64,000 nt of DNA from Rosa chinensis (taxonomy: Eukaryota; Streptophyta; Magnoliopsida; Rosales; Rosaceae): contig NC_037089.1 of the NCBI RefSeq assembly GCF_002994745.2, forward strand, positions 15,146,141-15,210,140. The letters are read 5' to 3'. Below the pieces are notes generated by a model. It did no database searches. It saw only the letters and a list, made by a program, of their open reading frames with translations, and was not told the DNA's origin. Position numbers and translations under genes: made by a program. Numbering within the stretch: position 1 is the first letter of the stretch; every line of letters begins with the position of its first letter. This document shows, piece after piece, positions 49,982 to 61,439 of the stretch.

Positions 49982-51045
49982 AAATTTATTCTACGGTTTC
50001 ATTGAAGATCAAGGCTTGAGGGCAGCCATACTGGCCTTATTTCAAAAAATATATATATATATATATATCGAAATTGGAAATCGATAAATATGACATTACC
50101 CATCTATTTATGGCGTATTAATATGTATTGTCTAAAAAAATTAACCTGATCCGCCATCATTTCGACATGAAATAAACCGATCAACCCTTTAAAAGCTTCT
50201 ACTTCCCTAAGGGGAGCCGACCCTTGAGGAGATAAAATTCTTGAAATTTTTACATTAGTTGATATGGTTCCTACCCACGAGAGCGTGAGAGCTGACAGAT
50301 AGAAAAAATAAGTTACGAGTGAGCGGTTATGAACATATTAGTTTTATGTGGCATTTAAGGTTTAGGGTTGACCTAATAGATCAAGACTCAAACGGCGACG
50401 AAAATAGCAGAAATTTTGACCATAATCATTTCTTCTTATCATGATAACATCCTACGGTCGATTTTGATAAAGTCTATTTCCTACACATTGTTGCTCATGG
50501 AAAGTATAATTTTCATTACAACTAATAAACTAGTTATACCACATTAATAGACATATAAGAATTTTGTGGGATCCAAAAAATAAAAATTAGAAATTGATAA
50601 ATTTGACATTACCCATCTATTTATAGAGTATTAATAGGTATTGTGTAAAAAAATTAACTTGATCTGCCGTCATTTCGACATGAAATAAACTAGTCGAACT
50701 CTCTAAAAGCTTCTACTTCCCTAAGGGGAACCGACCCTTGAGGAGATAAAATTCTCAAAATTTTTACATTAGTTGATATAGCTCCTTCCTACGAGAGCGT
50801 CAGAGCTGACAGATCAAAAAAAATAAGTTACGAGTGAGCGGTTATGAACATATTAGTTTTATGTGGCATTTAAGATTTAGGGTTGACCTAATAAATCGAG
50901 ACCTAAAAGACAACGAAAATAGCTAAAATTTTGACCATAACCATTTATTCTTATCATGACAACATCCTACGGTCGATTTTGATGAATTCTATTTCCTCCA
51001 CATTGTTCCTTATGGAAAGTATACTATTTGATAAAATTAATAAAG

Positions 51046-52792
51046 GGCTAATTACTGTTTAGTCCCTGAAGTATGGCTTCGTCCTCGTTTCAATCCCTAC
51101 CTTTCTGATATAATCCCAAAAGTCCCTGAACTCACAATTTTCAGTCCAACCGGTCCATCTTCACCATTTTCTCCAGTTGCTTAATGACGTGTCAGTCATT
51201 CCTTGCCAGCTCAGCGCCACGTAAGGCATCCATTGTGTAAAGTGATGAGAATACCCCTGCTTCAGTTTGTTTCCAAAATTTCCTCCGTCTTCTTTCTTAT
51301 CTTCTTTCTCCACTGTTCTCCTTCTTCCCCTTCTCCACTCCCATGCCTGCCCATCGACTCTTACAGTTCATCATTTCCATAATAACACAAATCAAATCCA
51401 TTTTCCATAGCAAAAACTATAAAGAAATAGAACTTCAATCCAATTATCAACGAAGAGTTCAATCTTAATAGCATATGTAGAGGGACCTTGGGCTTTTCGG
51501 CGACGGCGGAGTTGAGATAAAAGAGGAGATCCAAGCAGAGGAGCGGCTCCGGTGGCTTCTGGGCGTGAAAGGGTCTGAGTGTGGGAGACTGGGAGTGAAA
51601 GGGTCGGAGTGGTGTTGGTACGAAGTGGGTGTAGAACGAGGTCAGAGCCGGAGTTGCTGTGGAGAACGAGGTCGTTGCCTTCTGGGGCGTTGACCTCAGT
51701 TTTGGGGTTTGTTCAATTTTTCTGGGTTTTGTGTTTAATTTGTGAGTTTTGGCGATTTGGATTTTTCAAGGTTTTGATTGGTGGTGGTTTTGGTTGATAT
51801 AGAGTGACAAATTTTTGAGATTTCATTTCTGGGTTTGGTGCAGAGAGAGTTGGATTTGTTTGTTGATTTGTTTTTATTTCTTCTTAATGATGGTGGCTCC
51901 GAGAAATGAGCTGGTAATGACTTCTGCTCCACACACCTATACTTTTGGGACAGGTTGCCGCTGCTCTCTCTCTGTCTTCTTGGGAGAGAGATGAGCTTGA
52001 GATGTAACAATGGAAGTGGAAACAGGATTAAGCCACAAATCTCAACCTGGCTCACCCCTGCTTCTTGGGTTCCTTCTCCACTTAGTGGGCCTTTAGCCGA
52101 GTCTTAAAGCCCACCACCAGCGCCGCCTCAAACCCGTCGTCTCCGATCACCAAAAACGGTAACCACGGCGAGTTTAGTTGCTCATTGGGGAATATTGTGT
52201 CGTCACCATCAGGGGTTCTTCAGAAAACATTTGCTTTATTCTCTGATAGCAGTAGAAATAGTGCCCCAAATCTTACGAGTTCAAAGGCCAAGACAGACTA
52301 TTTCTATGTGGTCGAATCAGAGCAAAGGATAGTCATAGTTTTCTTTTTTTAGATCTTCTTGTTGTTTTGGCTTAGTTTGGTGTAGTTCTTTGACTACAAA
52401 AGAGGATTTTCGATTTGGTTATTTGATAAAAAAAAAAGATTTAATCTTGGGACCTATGCAAACGATTATCTAGCTCAATTCATTTTGGGTTACTGTTCTA
52501 CACCTTCATGTAGAGTTGCAGATAGGGGGAGAAAAAAGATAAGAAAGAAGACGGAGGAAATTTTGGAAAAAACAAAAGCAGGGGTATTCTTGTCACTTTA
52601 CACAATGGATGCCTTACGTGGCGCTGAGCTGGCAAGGAGTGACTGACACGTCATCAAGCAACAGCAGAAAATGGAGGAGATGGACCTGTTGGACTGAAAA
52701 TTTTGAGTTCAGGGACTTTTGGGATTAAATCAGAAAGGTAGTGACTTAAACGAGGACGAAGCCATACTTCAGGGACTAAACAGTAGTTAGCC
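51046..52792. mobile_element. Foldback / MULE-like element with ~255-bp inverted arms
   Basis: The arms at 51046-51305 and 52533-52792 are near-perfect inverted repeats, starting GGCTAATTACTGTTTAGTCC on the left and its complement (one change) on the right. The interior (about 51306-52532) is GC-richer and includes a stretch copied from the MES exon 1/intron 1 border at 51913-51948. No transposase. No convincing TSD: the flanks lie within the ~500-bp repeat, and some of it seems lost at the insertion point. Confidence 0.85.
51913..51948 (+). other. MES intron fragment inside the foldback element
   Basis: About 36 bp starting GGTAATGACTTCTG match 42938-42974, the splice donor and first bases of intron 1 of MES C, with two mismatches and no gap. 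Gene A is less similar here. This short, isolated match implies copying of host DNA into the element. Confidence 0.75.
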
Positions 52793-53379
52793 TACATTAG
52801 TAGTCAAATAAGGATTTTGTGCGATGCAAATAATTGAAATTGGAAATAGATAAATTTGACATTACCCATCTATTTATAATGTATTAGTAGGTATTGTGTA
52901 AAAAAATTAACCCGATCCGCTGTCATTTCGATATTAAATAAAGCGGTCAACTCTTTATACACTTCTACTTCTCTAAGGAGAGCTAAACCATGAGGGGATA
53001 AACTTCTTAAAATTTTTACATTAGCTGATATAGCTCATACCTAAGAGAGTGTGAGAGCTGACAGATCGAAAAAATAAGTTGCGAATGAGCGGTTATGAAC
53101 ATATTAGTTTATGTGTTATTTAGGGTTTATGGTTAACCTAGTAGATGGAGACCTAAAAAACTATAAAAATAGCTAAAATTTTGACCATAATCATATCTTC
53201 TTATCACAATGACATTCAATGGTCGATTTTGATAAAGTCTATTTCCTCCACATTATTCCATATAGAATGTATATTATTTGGTACAACTAATAACAAGTTA
53301 GACCACATTAATAGAAATATAAGAATTTGGTGCGATGCAAATAATCGAAATTGAAAATCGATAAATTAGAGTGTTAATG

Positions 53380-55400
53380 TTTAAGATTGAGTGGTGGCCC
53401 AAGTCTTTGTTAACTCTAGTCCGATGGGCGGACCGTTACTTGCAATGTTCTCAAAGCTTCCGCTATCTGTCAAGTGAAATACAAAGTGGCGTCAGAGGGA
53501 GACCGCGGTGGGCGGTCTTCTCTTCTCTGATGCCTAAGTTAGTCAATGTATTTATGTTAACAGAATAACAATAGGTAAGTAGTAAATGCGTAATTAATGA
53601 GGAGAGAGGAGAGAAACTTTTATAGGGCGGGAAAATGCTAATCTTCTCCATGTTTTCGATGTGGGACTGATATGCTTCAGTTCCCATCTTCTGGAGATTA
53701 TGATGCTATCTTTGGGCGGCGCATGGCGGAGCGTCAGAGGTGATCTGGGGGTGAGCCGGGGCTCAGGCGGTAGCCTGCTTGGCTTTGTTTCCATAGGTCA
53801 CACAGTTGGCGGTAGTTGGTACCACTGGCGGTATCATGAGCGTGGCTCATTATAGCTAATTATGCTTGCAAATACTTATGTAAGTACAAGTCCCCCAAGT
53901 CCCCAATCAAGGAGGGCAATCTAGGTGAGTTGCCTAGCGGTTCGAAGCATTACTTCCGCTAGACTTGCAAAAGCATAATTAGCGTCAGTGCGTTGTCAAC
54001 TATGGACTTACTAAGGAAACGCTTTGTACCCTTTCGGGTGGGCCCCTGCTAGGTCCCCATGGGAGTCCCCCACTTCTCGGCTAAGATAGACCTCCGTTTG
54101 GTCGGTATATTGTTTGTTGAGGGGAGTTTCACTGAGCAGAGGGTGTTAGGTAGCGAGCCCAATCTTTGGTACCCGAGTGACGGGGGTCAACGTGCCTGAT
54201 CAGGGCCATCGTAGACTGTTGACGTGTCCTCGTGTCTCAGAGGGACGTAGCCTGACTGTAACGCCGCTTGGAGGTCGTCGTCAGGACGAGGCGATGCCTC
54301 AGGAATCGCCTTTGGCGAAAATCCCTTGCTAATAGTAAGCGGCAAGTGGTGTCGCGGGGACCTGCTTGGTGGTAGACCAGTGTGAGCTGTGTTACGCTCA
54401 GCAGAACTGCCTACAAGATGAAGGGAGAAGTTCCGCTAACGGTGTGGCACTTAGCGGAGACTCCCGCTTGCAAGATGGAGAAGTTCCGCTAGACGTGTGG
54501 TGCTTAGCGGACACTTCCGCTTGCAAGATGAAGGGAGAAGTTCCGCTAGCGGCATGGTGCTTAGCGGAGACTTCAGCTTGCAAGATGAAGGGAGAAGTTC
54601 CGCTAGCGGGGTGGCGCTTAGCGGAGACTTCCACTTGCAAGATGAAGGGAGAAGTTCAGCTAGCGGGATGGTGCTTAGTGGAGACTTCTGCTTTCAAGAT
54701 GAAGAGAGAAGTTCCGCTAGCGGCGTGGCGCTTAGTGGAGACTTCTACTTGCCAAATGAAGGGAGAAGTTCCGCTAGGGGAGTGGCGCTTAGCGGAGACT
54801 TCCGCTTACAAGATGAAGGGAGAAGTTCCGCTAGCGGCGTGGCGCTTAGAGGAGACTTCCGCTTGCAAGATGAAGGGAGAAATTCCGCTAGCGGCGTGGC
54901 GTTTAGAGGAGACTTTCGAGGATTGGTGACCCTTGATGGTTACTTTGGTTAGACACTTCGGCTGACGGGGTCTGACACGTGGTCAACATGTATGGGGATA
55001 GCGTGTGGAATAACGTCCCCGCAGCACGCCTACATCTTTGCCATTAATGCCAGCAATTATTGATTTTATAACCGAGGCAATGCCTCGGTTAATCTGGAGG
55101 GTAAGTGCGGTCGTGGGGCACCTGTACGGCTGTCGTGCGATGTCGTTTTTCAGCGGATGGCCTAGATTGGTTTGATGTTGACATAAAAGAGAGGGAAACC
55201 ACAGTGGTTTTGACATCTTCTTCACTTCAAACTTTGAGTCGTCGTATTCGAGCTTTGTTTCTGAGAGCCAAGATTTTGCGATCGATCTTTGGAGGACGAA
55301 GAACTTCTAAAGAGGAGACGAGCACCCTTAAGCGCACCAAAGTTCCCATCTTTAAGGTGGGTAATCTTTATACTATTCTAAGTTTCTAACCTATATTCAA
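53380..55400. other. GC-rich segment, probably retroelement LTR/leader
   Basis: Base composition and style change sharply at about 53370 and return to AT-rich at about 55390. Features such as 'aagtcccccaagtcccc' near 53885 and a transcript-leader-like stretch at 55200-55370 remind me of long LTR/5'-UTR regions of Ty3-gypsy elements, but I found neither LTR ends nor a TSD. It contains the 57-bp minisatellite. Confidence 0.35.
54405..54925. repeat. 57-bp minisatellite, ~9 copies
   Basis: The motif CAAGATGAAGGGAGAAG followed by TTCCGCTAGCGG and GCGCTTAGCGGAGACTTC repeats at a 57-bp period (for example unit starts at 54524, 54581, 54638 and 54695). Because 57 is 19 codons, any frame without a stop in one unit stays open over the array: two plus-strand frames give 19-residue repeats and part of a minus frame is open too. 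No start context, intron signal or known domain supports coding. Its partner motif CCGCTAG/CTTAGCGG is also scattered singly in 53930-54360. Confidence 0.9.
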
Positions 55401-56200
55401 AATTATATTTAATGCTATGAATCATTCATTTAAAAAAAAAAAAACAAACAAACAAAATCGGTAGGATCAAATTGTGTGATACGCAATCAAACTCAGATTA
55501 GAAACTATGGAATTTCTTCTTCTAAGAATGATTTATTATATTAGTACATCATGGTAGACGTGAGCACAAAACTAATAACGCAACACGACAAACTTTACCA
55601 ATAACAGTACTATTACTATATGACCTTGCTTTGTTATAATAGTAATTCAAATGATTAGTCTACGCACCAAAACGCTTACTTTTCTTTTAATTAGCCCGCA
55701 TGATGTGGCCAAATCCAGGATTTTGATCTGTCGTGTTATCTGTTGAAAAGTGAAAAAGCTCAATCACGAGTCACGGACGACGAACAGAATACAGGATTGG
55801 ATGATTGCCCGTCGGCTTTTTTGGAATGTGGGCGGCTGAGCTATCTTTTCTTGGTTTTGGGATTTAGCCAACGCAAAACTTCCACACGAAAACTGAAAGT
55901 CTGAAACAAACGAAGAATACACAAACCCGAAAGCCATTTCCGACGACCCTAATAAGGAGAAGTACTTTTAGCCCAAGCAAACTTCTCATCCTTCGCCTTC
56001 AAGCTACGGAAATGATTGACAAGGACCTGACAGTTGAAAGCCTCATACAAAATTGATTCGAAGTTTAAGAACCATTCCAAATATTTAATGGAGATTAGAG
56101 GTCATTTGTGTTTCGATAAGGCAATGACAATCAATTAACATCCGTAGGTAGCTCCAACCATCATAGCAGTTCTCTCGATCTTTGTTAACTTAATAACAAT
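55401..56200. other. No gene seen
   Basis: AT-rich, with a short A run at 55432-55444. No supported frame. Confidence 0.4.
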
Positions 56201-56209
56201 TCAACTCCT

Positions 56210-56590
56210 CTACCGAGCAGTCATCACACAGATTTCACCGATCATCACACAGATAGCCATCATCCTACTGATCATCACACCAATAGCCATCATCTTACTG
56301 ATCATCACACAGATTTCGCCAGTTATCACACAAATAGCAATCGTCAAACTGATCATCACACAGATTTTGCCGGTCATCACATAGATAGCAATCATCCAAC
56401 TAATCATCACACAGATTTCATCAGTCATCACACAGATAGCAATCATCACAAAGATTCATCACACTAATGTCATCGATTCATTACACAGATATTCCTACAC
56501 AAGCTTTACATGACAATCATCACAAAGATTCATCAAACTGATGTTATCGATTCATCACACAAATTTTCCTACACAAGCTACCATATCTTA
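56210..56590. repeat. ATCATCACACAGAT short tandem repeats
   Basis: The core ATCATCACACAGAT recurs at irregular 18-36-bp intervals, alternating with TTTC(A/G)CC and AGC(A/C)ATCATC connectors, densest at 56220-56460 with outliers to 56570. One minus-strand frame stays open across part of it as Met/Ile/Cys-rich repeats, which is a by-product of the repeat. Confidence 0.85.
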
Positions 56591-57543
56591 AATCTCAATT
56601 AAGACGGTCATTCTAGACTCATGGTATCTTAACACATGAAATTCTACAATCACAACTCAATACACAATTTCACCATTCTCGAGCAATAATGAACTCATTT
56701 CAATTATTGTTCACATCACAATGAAACCACCAATACATATATATTTCACGTAAATGTATATATATAAATAGTCATTCACTCAGGAATGCCACTATTACCA
56801 ACTATAGTCATAGTTAACCTAATAAGTCCAAGACAATATGATAATTAGGCTCATAACGAATATCGTGAGATTTACTCACCTCTAAATCCCGTTGTGTCTT
56901 CACAAGCTAACCAAGACAAGCACAAATCGCTGCAATCCGCTCAACACAAGCCTGTCAAGTACCAAAACACATACGGTCTCGAATCAGTGCACGAATCACA
57001 AAGTGATTAAAGTCCGAACCCCCGTTTTGAACTAAAACCACAAAAGTGATGCCAATCGAGGCGAAACCACATCCGAGACCACCAAAAGTCTCCGGAATAC
57101 TTGTATGATCGATATGTCAAATCCACAAATCGATCAAACACTCAAATCCTCACGGATTGAATAATCGAACGGTTTGAAATCGTGAAAACCCTAACATGCT
57201 CATACGATCTCTAAAAATTAAGTGTTGTTTATGGAAATGCTCGTATCGACGAGTAGATCAAAATCAGGGACAGAAATGGAAACTTTTTCCAATGGCCATA
57301 TATTCTTCATACGAACTTCGATTTCCGCGTTTCACATGTCCACAAACTCGTACTAACGCGTTCTACGACTTTTATGAAGGAAGTTTTCAGAGAAACCCAA
57401 CGAATAAAAAGTCAACCAGTGCAACCCTCCCTAAAACCATATTCTTAAAATAAAATTTCATCCGAAACACTTCCGCTCCGTCCAAGAGCCACGAAACCAT
57501 CCAATAACCACAATTTAGATTCCAAAAAATTCTCAGAAAATAA
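56591..57543. other. No gene seen
   Basis: Sequence of ordinary composition with short frames only. 57000-57500 resembles gypsy-type LTR/UTR sequence in style, but no element end can be named. Confidence 0.3.
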
Positions 57544-57900
57544 TGATGAATTTCTAGAGCACTACATGTCTCTTCCACGTTTACCTTCGGCTGAGCAAAC
57601 AAAGAGCTTGTCCCTCAATAGGCAACTAGAGGATATATGTGCTTTAGTTAATCTAGTATTGAAACCAAATCTATGTGCATATCGATTGTAAAAAGCATGT
57701 GCATCATCTTCTGTTTCAAACTCGATACCAACTACAGGAATCAATTCTTGACGCATTCTGGAGTGAATTGAATCAGCCGTTTCATTAGGTTTTGTGGCTT
57801 CTTAATTCTGACTCTTCTTCACTACCTCCAACTTCATTATTTTCAACTTCTACAGAACCATTCAAGTCTATACCACTCCCAAAATCCAATTTATTATACA
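57544..57900 (-). pseudogene. FAR1/FHY3-type domain fragment
   Basis: Minus-strand codons from about 57790 to 57562 give the start of a FAR1 DNA-binding domain: VGIEFETEDDAHAFYNRYA, then GFNTRLTKAH, then KLFVCSAEGKRG, and a stop at 57562. The second zinc-ligand half and all downstream MULE-transposase and SWIM domains are missing. Upstream (57800-57900) an acidic stretch reads in another frame, so one frameshift lies near 57800. FAR1/FHY3 factors derive from MULE transposases; this may be a partial gene copy or the remains of such a transposon. Confidence 0.75.
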
Positions 57901-58728
57901 TTTGACAATCACAATTACCTATAGCTTCCACATCCTTGAAAGAAATATAAGATCAATATATTAGATAATAGCTTCCACAATCACAACTATCTGCCAAAAT
58001 GGTATGTACGTTTATTGAATGATCTATGATAATAGTTATTTGCTAGCAATTCTCTAGGGCATTCAATCATACCCATTACACAAGAGCTTCGGGCCAAAGC
58101 TTTGCATGACGATATATGGAAAAAAAAAATTGGAAAAGAACTAAATTGAACAGTTGCTTTGTCTTTCAAAATTGAAGGACTTCACAATGAATTAAATGCA
58201 AAGCTGTCCATATGTATATGCACACAAACTTACCGGTGTTGATATTGCTAGGTTTTTTGAGTTTGATGGCACATGAGATTCATGTTCCATGATTGGCAAG
58301 TGTAAGAATGGTGAAACAATTCACCCTAGAAAACAAATGAAAATGTAGAAGGATGCAATATACCAATATGTGATCAATTGGTTTCAAATCATGATGAGGT
58401 TTGACGTAGTACTCATGGTCGTCTTCTGATTATAGCTATGGCATTTTTGAAGAGGAGTTCCAGACAAGCCACCCAGACAGACGAAGAAGAAAAAGAAGAA
58501 GAAGAGTCGTTGGTTCCGTGTTTTGGTCGACATTTGGTATTCACTGTAGTTTTTGTAAATATAAATTTATATTTTTAATTTAGAGATGTTGAGTTAGAGT
58601 TGAGTTAGAGTTCAGTAGACTGGTAAGAGATGTCTTAGCAGGCAAGAAATAATGCCAAGTGTAAGAATTTTATAGGAAGATAGGGAAGGGGATAAGGAAA
58701 TTGGGACAGAAGATTTGAAGCCATGTAT
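57901..58728. other. Upstream region of MES copy, no gene seen
   Basis: AT-rich; contains a 13-bp GAGTTAGAGTT-type tandem duplication near 58590-58612. It holds the promoter of the MES copy that follows. Confidence 0.4.
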
Positions 58729-58737
58729 TATATAAAA
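58729..58737 (+). promoter_or_regulatory. TATA box
   Basis: TATATAAAA 76 bp before the ATG at 58814, a normal plant spacing with a leader of about 45 nt. Confidence 0.65.
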
Positions 58738-58813
58738 GAATTTAGACTATATCTAGAGACTCGAGTATAAAACAAACACGAGGTAGAACAATTCAAGGCA
58801 AGAATAATTAGTA

Positions 58814-60003
58814 ATGGAGCAGATTGTTATGAGGATCAGAGAGAAGCATTTTATGCTGTTTGTATTGTTTCTTTGCTTACTACCAATCTGTACCTCATCA
58901 TCCCCATCTCCACCCCATTCTTACAACCCTACCCAAAACCCGGTCGCCAAGAAGCATTTCGTGCTGGTTCACGGAGCCGGTCACGGGGCATGGTGTTGGT
59001 ACAAGGTGGCAACTCTGCTGAAACAGTCAGGCCACAATGTTACCGCTCTGGACCTTGCAGCATCTGGAATTGACCCAACTCAGATACAAGAAGTTCGTTC
59101 TTTCGCGGTTTACGTTGAACCGTTGACGAATTTCATGGAGTCTCTCTCGCCAAAGGAGAGAGGGTTGTTCTGGTTGGCCACAGCTTGGGTGGAGTAGCCT
59201 TATCTATTGCCATGGAAAGGTTCCCTCATAAAATTTCTGTTGCGGTTTTTGCCACCGCTGCCATGCCTGGTCCTGATATCAGTTTCTTGACCATACTTCA
59301 AGAGGTACACACGTGATTTAATCAATAAACCCGTCATAGTGATTAGTTTACTGACGAATAAATTTTTTTGAAAAATTAATGCACAGGTTGGCAGTCATTT
59401 GGATTTTATGGACTCTCAATATAGATTTGATGATGGCGACACCAAACCTGCAACCTCGGCACTCGTGGGGCCGAAGGTGCTAGCCTCATCGTTCTACCAG
59501 CTCTCGCCACCAGAGGTAAATTAATTGAAAAATGTGAAAGTTGTTAGTATTAAATTTCTACTGGTGAATGTATAACATATGCCACGTATATATTGTCACC
59601 AGTGAATAGGTGGAAAAGGAAAAATAAAGTGAGAAAGTAGACAGAATGCATACACTAGTACATGCTATAGTATTGTTAACATTTTCATTTTTACTTGTTT
59701 GGTTGGTTGGTGATGTATTTTATACATGGACAGGATTTAACACTAGCGGTCACACTGGTGAGATTTGACCCTCTTATTACAGAAGAACTGAAATTCTCAA
59801 AGCATAGATATGGATCGGTTCGTAAAGTATACATTTTGTGCGACCAAGACCATGCAATAAAGGTGGATCTTGCAATGTTGATGATCAACAAAAATCCTCC
59901 CGATGAAGTCAAAGTGATAAATGGTTCTGATCACATGGTCATGTTCTCCAGACCACTCGAGCTTTTCTCCAACATCCTACAAATTGCTGAGAAATACTCC
60001 TAA
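58814..60003 (+). pseudogene. Methylesterase copy with one 2-nt frameshift
   Basis: Exons 58814-59304, 59387-59515 and 59734-60003 have canonical borders; exons 2 and 3 are exactly as long as in A and C. The protein would be about 295 aa with a signal-peptide-like start (FMLFVLFLCLLPIC) and a Ser/Pro-rich linker before the KHFVLVHGAGHGAWCW block. In exon 1 the run GAGAGAGGG at about 59156-59164 is 2 nt too long for the family frame, so translation shifts just before the nucleophile elbow and stops at 59195-59197. Everything after is well kept: GHSLGG codons, CDQD and GSDHM. It is either a very young pseudogene, a polymorphic null allele, or a sequencing slip in a GA run. It is clearly diverged from A and C at many positions. 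Confidence 0.88.
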
Positions 60004-60156
60004 AGGCTAGGAGAAAAAAGAAAAAGGAAAAAAAAAAAAAAAACACATGAGAATCATCTTATCATCATGTAACTGAACAACATTGCTGGTGCACAGCATG
60101 CATGTAATTATTCAACCATAAAAAGCTTAGGTGGTGAAAATTATCCTCCTTAATTT

Positions 60157-60159
<3 letters not shown>

Positions 60160-60190
<31 letters not shown>
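60160..60190. repeat. (AT)n microsatellite
   Basis: About 15 AT units just before the hAT-like MITE. Confidence 0.95.
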
Positions 60191-60193
<3 letters not shown>

Positions 60194-60803
60194 TAGGGCT
60201 GTCACTCGATCGGTTCGAATCGGTTATATGTATTATCAACTTCAAAACTAAAGCTTTCGGTTTCAAAATTGAGCTACCAACTACCAACCAAAATTTTTGG
60301 TTTTTAATCATAGCTAACAAATTCGGTATTTCGGTTTTCGGTATTACCAACTTTAGAACAACTAATTCTTTGTAATTAAAATTAGAAAGAACAAAACTAG
60401 GTTCTTCAATTTTATAGTCGTAAATTTTGTACTCATCTCCTAATTATAGCTTTATTTTGTATATATGACATCAAGTTTGAGACATTTTCAATAAAACTAG
60501 ATTATGTAACCATCTTTGACGAGGTTACTTAAAATACATGTACTATTAATGTAGTATATGTAGTAATGTTCATAAAATTATAAAAATTTTATGTTTATTT
60601 CTTAATATACATGTATGTGTATTGAAAACCATAGTATATAAAGCTAATATTTAGATGATCGGTAGATTCGGTATTTACCAAAACCAAACCAACTTTTTCG
60701 GTTTTATCGGTCTCGGTTACCAAAAAGTCGGTTTATCAAACTTAAAACATCGGTTGGTATTTGGTCGGTTTGGTAATTACCAAACCAAGTACAGGCAGCC
60801 CTA
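60194..60803. mobile_element. hAT-like MITE, ~610 bp
   Basis: Starts TAGGGCTGTCA and ends GGCAGCCCTA, inverted termini with sub-terminal CGGTT/AACCG motifs at both ends. The 8-bp flanks ATATAAAT and ATATTAAC agree at six positions, a decayed hAT TSD. No coding capacity. Confidence 0.7.
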
Positions 60804-60930
60804 ATATTAACCATACGCTAGCAACATGTTATTTTTCATGAGTCATATATTACTTTGTATATTCCAATTAATGAAGTTGAAACTTAAAAGTTAAAACCTT
60901 GCAGTATTGATAATCTAACTCACAAGCGCG

Positions 60931-60949
60931 CGCACACACACACACACAC

Positions 60950-60992
<43 letters not shown>
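60931..60992. repeat. Compound (CA)n(TA)n microsatellite
   Basis: CA units to 60950, then TA units to 60992, directly left of the 360-bp palindrome. Confidence 0.95.
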
Positions 60993-60994
<2 letters not shown>

Positions 60995-61010
60995 TCCTAT
61001 CTAGAGCGAG

Positions 61011-61370
61011 GCCTCGCTCTGAAATTAAAGTGCGAGGTTGGAGTTTATGGTCATTTTTCAGTCGCATATCCACATCTTGACCGTTCAGTTTTTAACTACT
61101 AATGTATAGATCATCTATGCAAAATTTCAGCCAAATTGATGGTCTTTAAGGTATCTAACTCACTTAAACCAATAGACGAATTGAATCAGTCTAACCTGAA
61201 CCGTACTAGCGTTAAAGCAGTTATCAATGCCTTAACGACCATCAATTTAGCTGAAATTTTGCAGAGATGATCTATACAATAGTACCTAAAAACTGAACGG
61301 TCGAGATGTGGATATGCGATCAAAAAGTGACCCTAAACTCCAACCTGGCACTTTAATTTCAGAGCGAGGC
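61011..61370. mobile_element. Foldback MITE, 360-bp near-perfect palindrome
   Basis: The left arm GCCTCGCTCTGAAATTAAAG matches the complement of the right end, and the match goes on to the centre (about 61190) with few changes. The whole element would form one long hairpin. TA microsatellites lie on both sides (60952-60992 and 61379-61418), so it seems to have inserted into a TA run. No coding. Confidence 0.85.
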
Positions 61371-61378
61371 TGATATGT

Positions 61379-61418
<40 letters not shown>
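61379..61418. repeat. (TA)n microsatellite
   Basis: About 20 TA units directly right of the palindrome. Confidence 0.95.
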
Positions 61419-61426
<8 letters not shown>

Positions 61427-61439
61427 TCTGGTGAGTGAT

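Larger units (their letters stand above)
49560..53370. repeat. ~500-bp tandem repeats, four to five diverged copies
   Basis: A unit containing 'acattaccCATCTATTTAT', 'cttccctaaggggagc' and 'ataagttacgagtgagcgg' recurs at about 49573-50040, 50065-50515, 50517-51045, 52793-53280 and, in part, 53281-53368. The spacing is 435-515 bp within runs. The foldback element at 51046-52792 interrupts the array between the third and fourth copies. No coding frame. Confidence 0.88.

Noticed and set aside
54366..54952. Repeat-protein genes of 151 and 187 codons
   Set aside because: Two overlapping frames are open only because the repeat unit is a multiple of three without stops; no start context or companion exons.
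56210..56449. Met/Ile/Cys-rich minus-strand protein
   Set aside because: A by-product of the ATCATCACACAGAT repeat.
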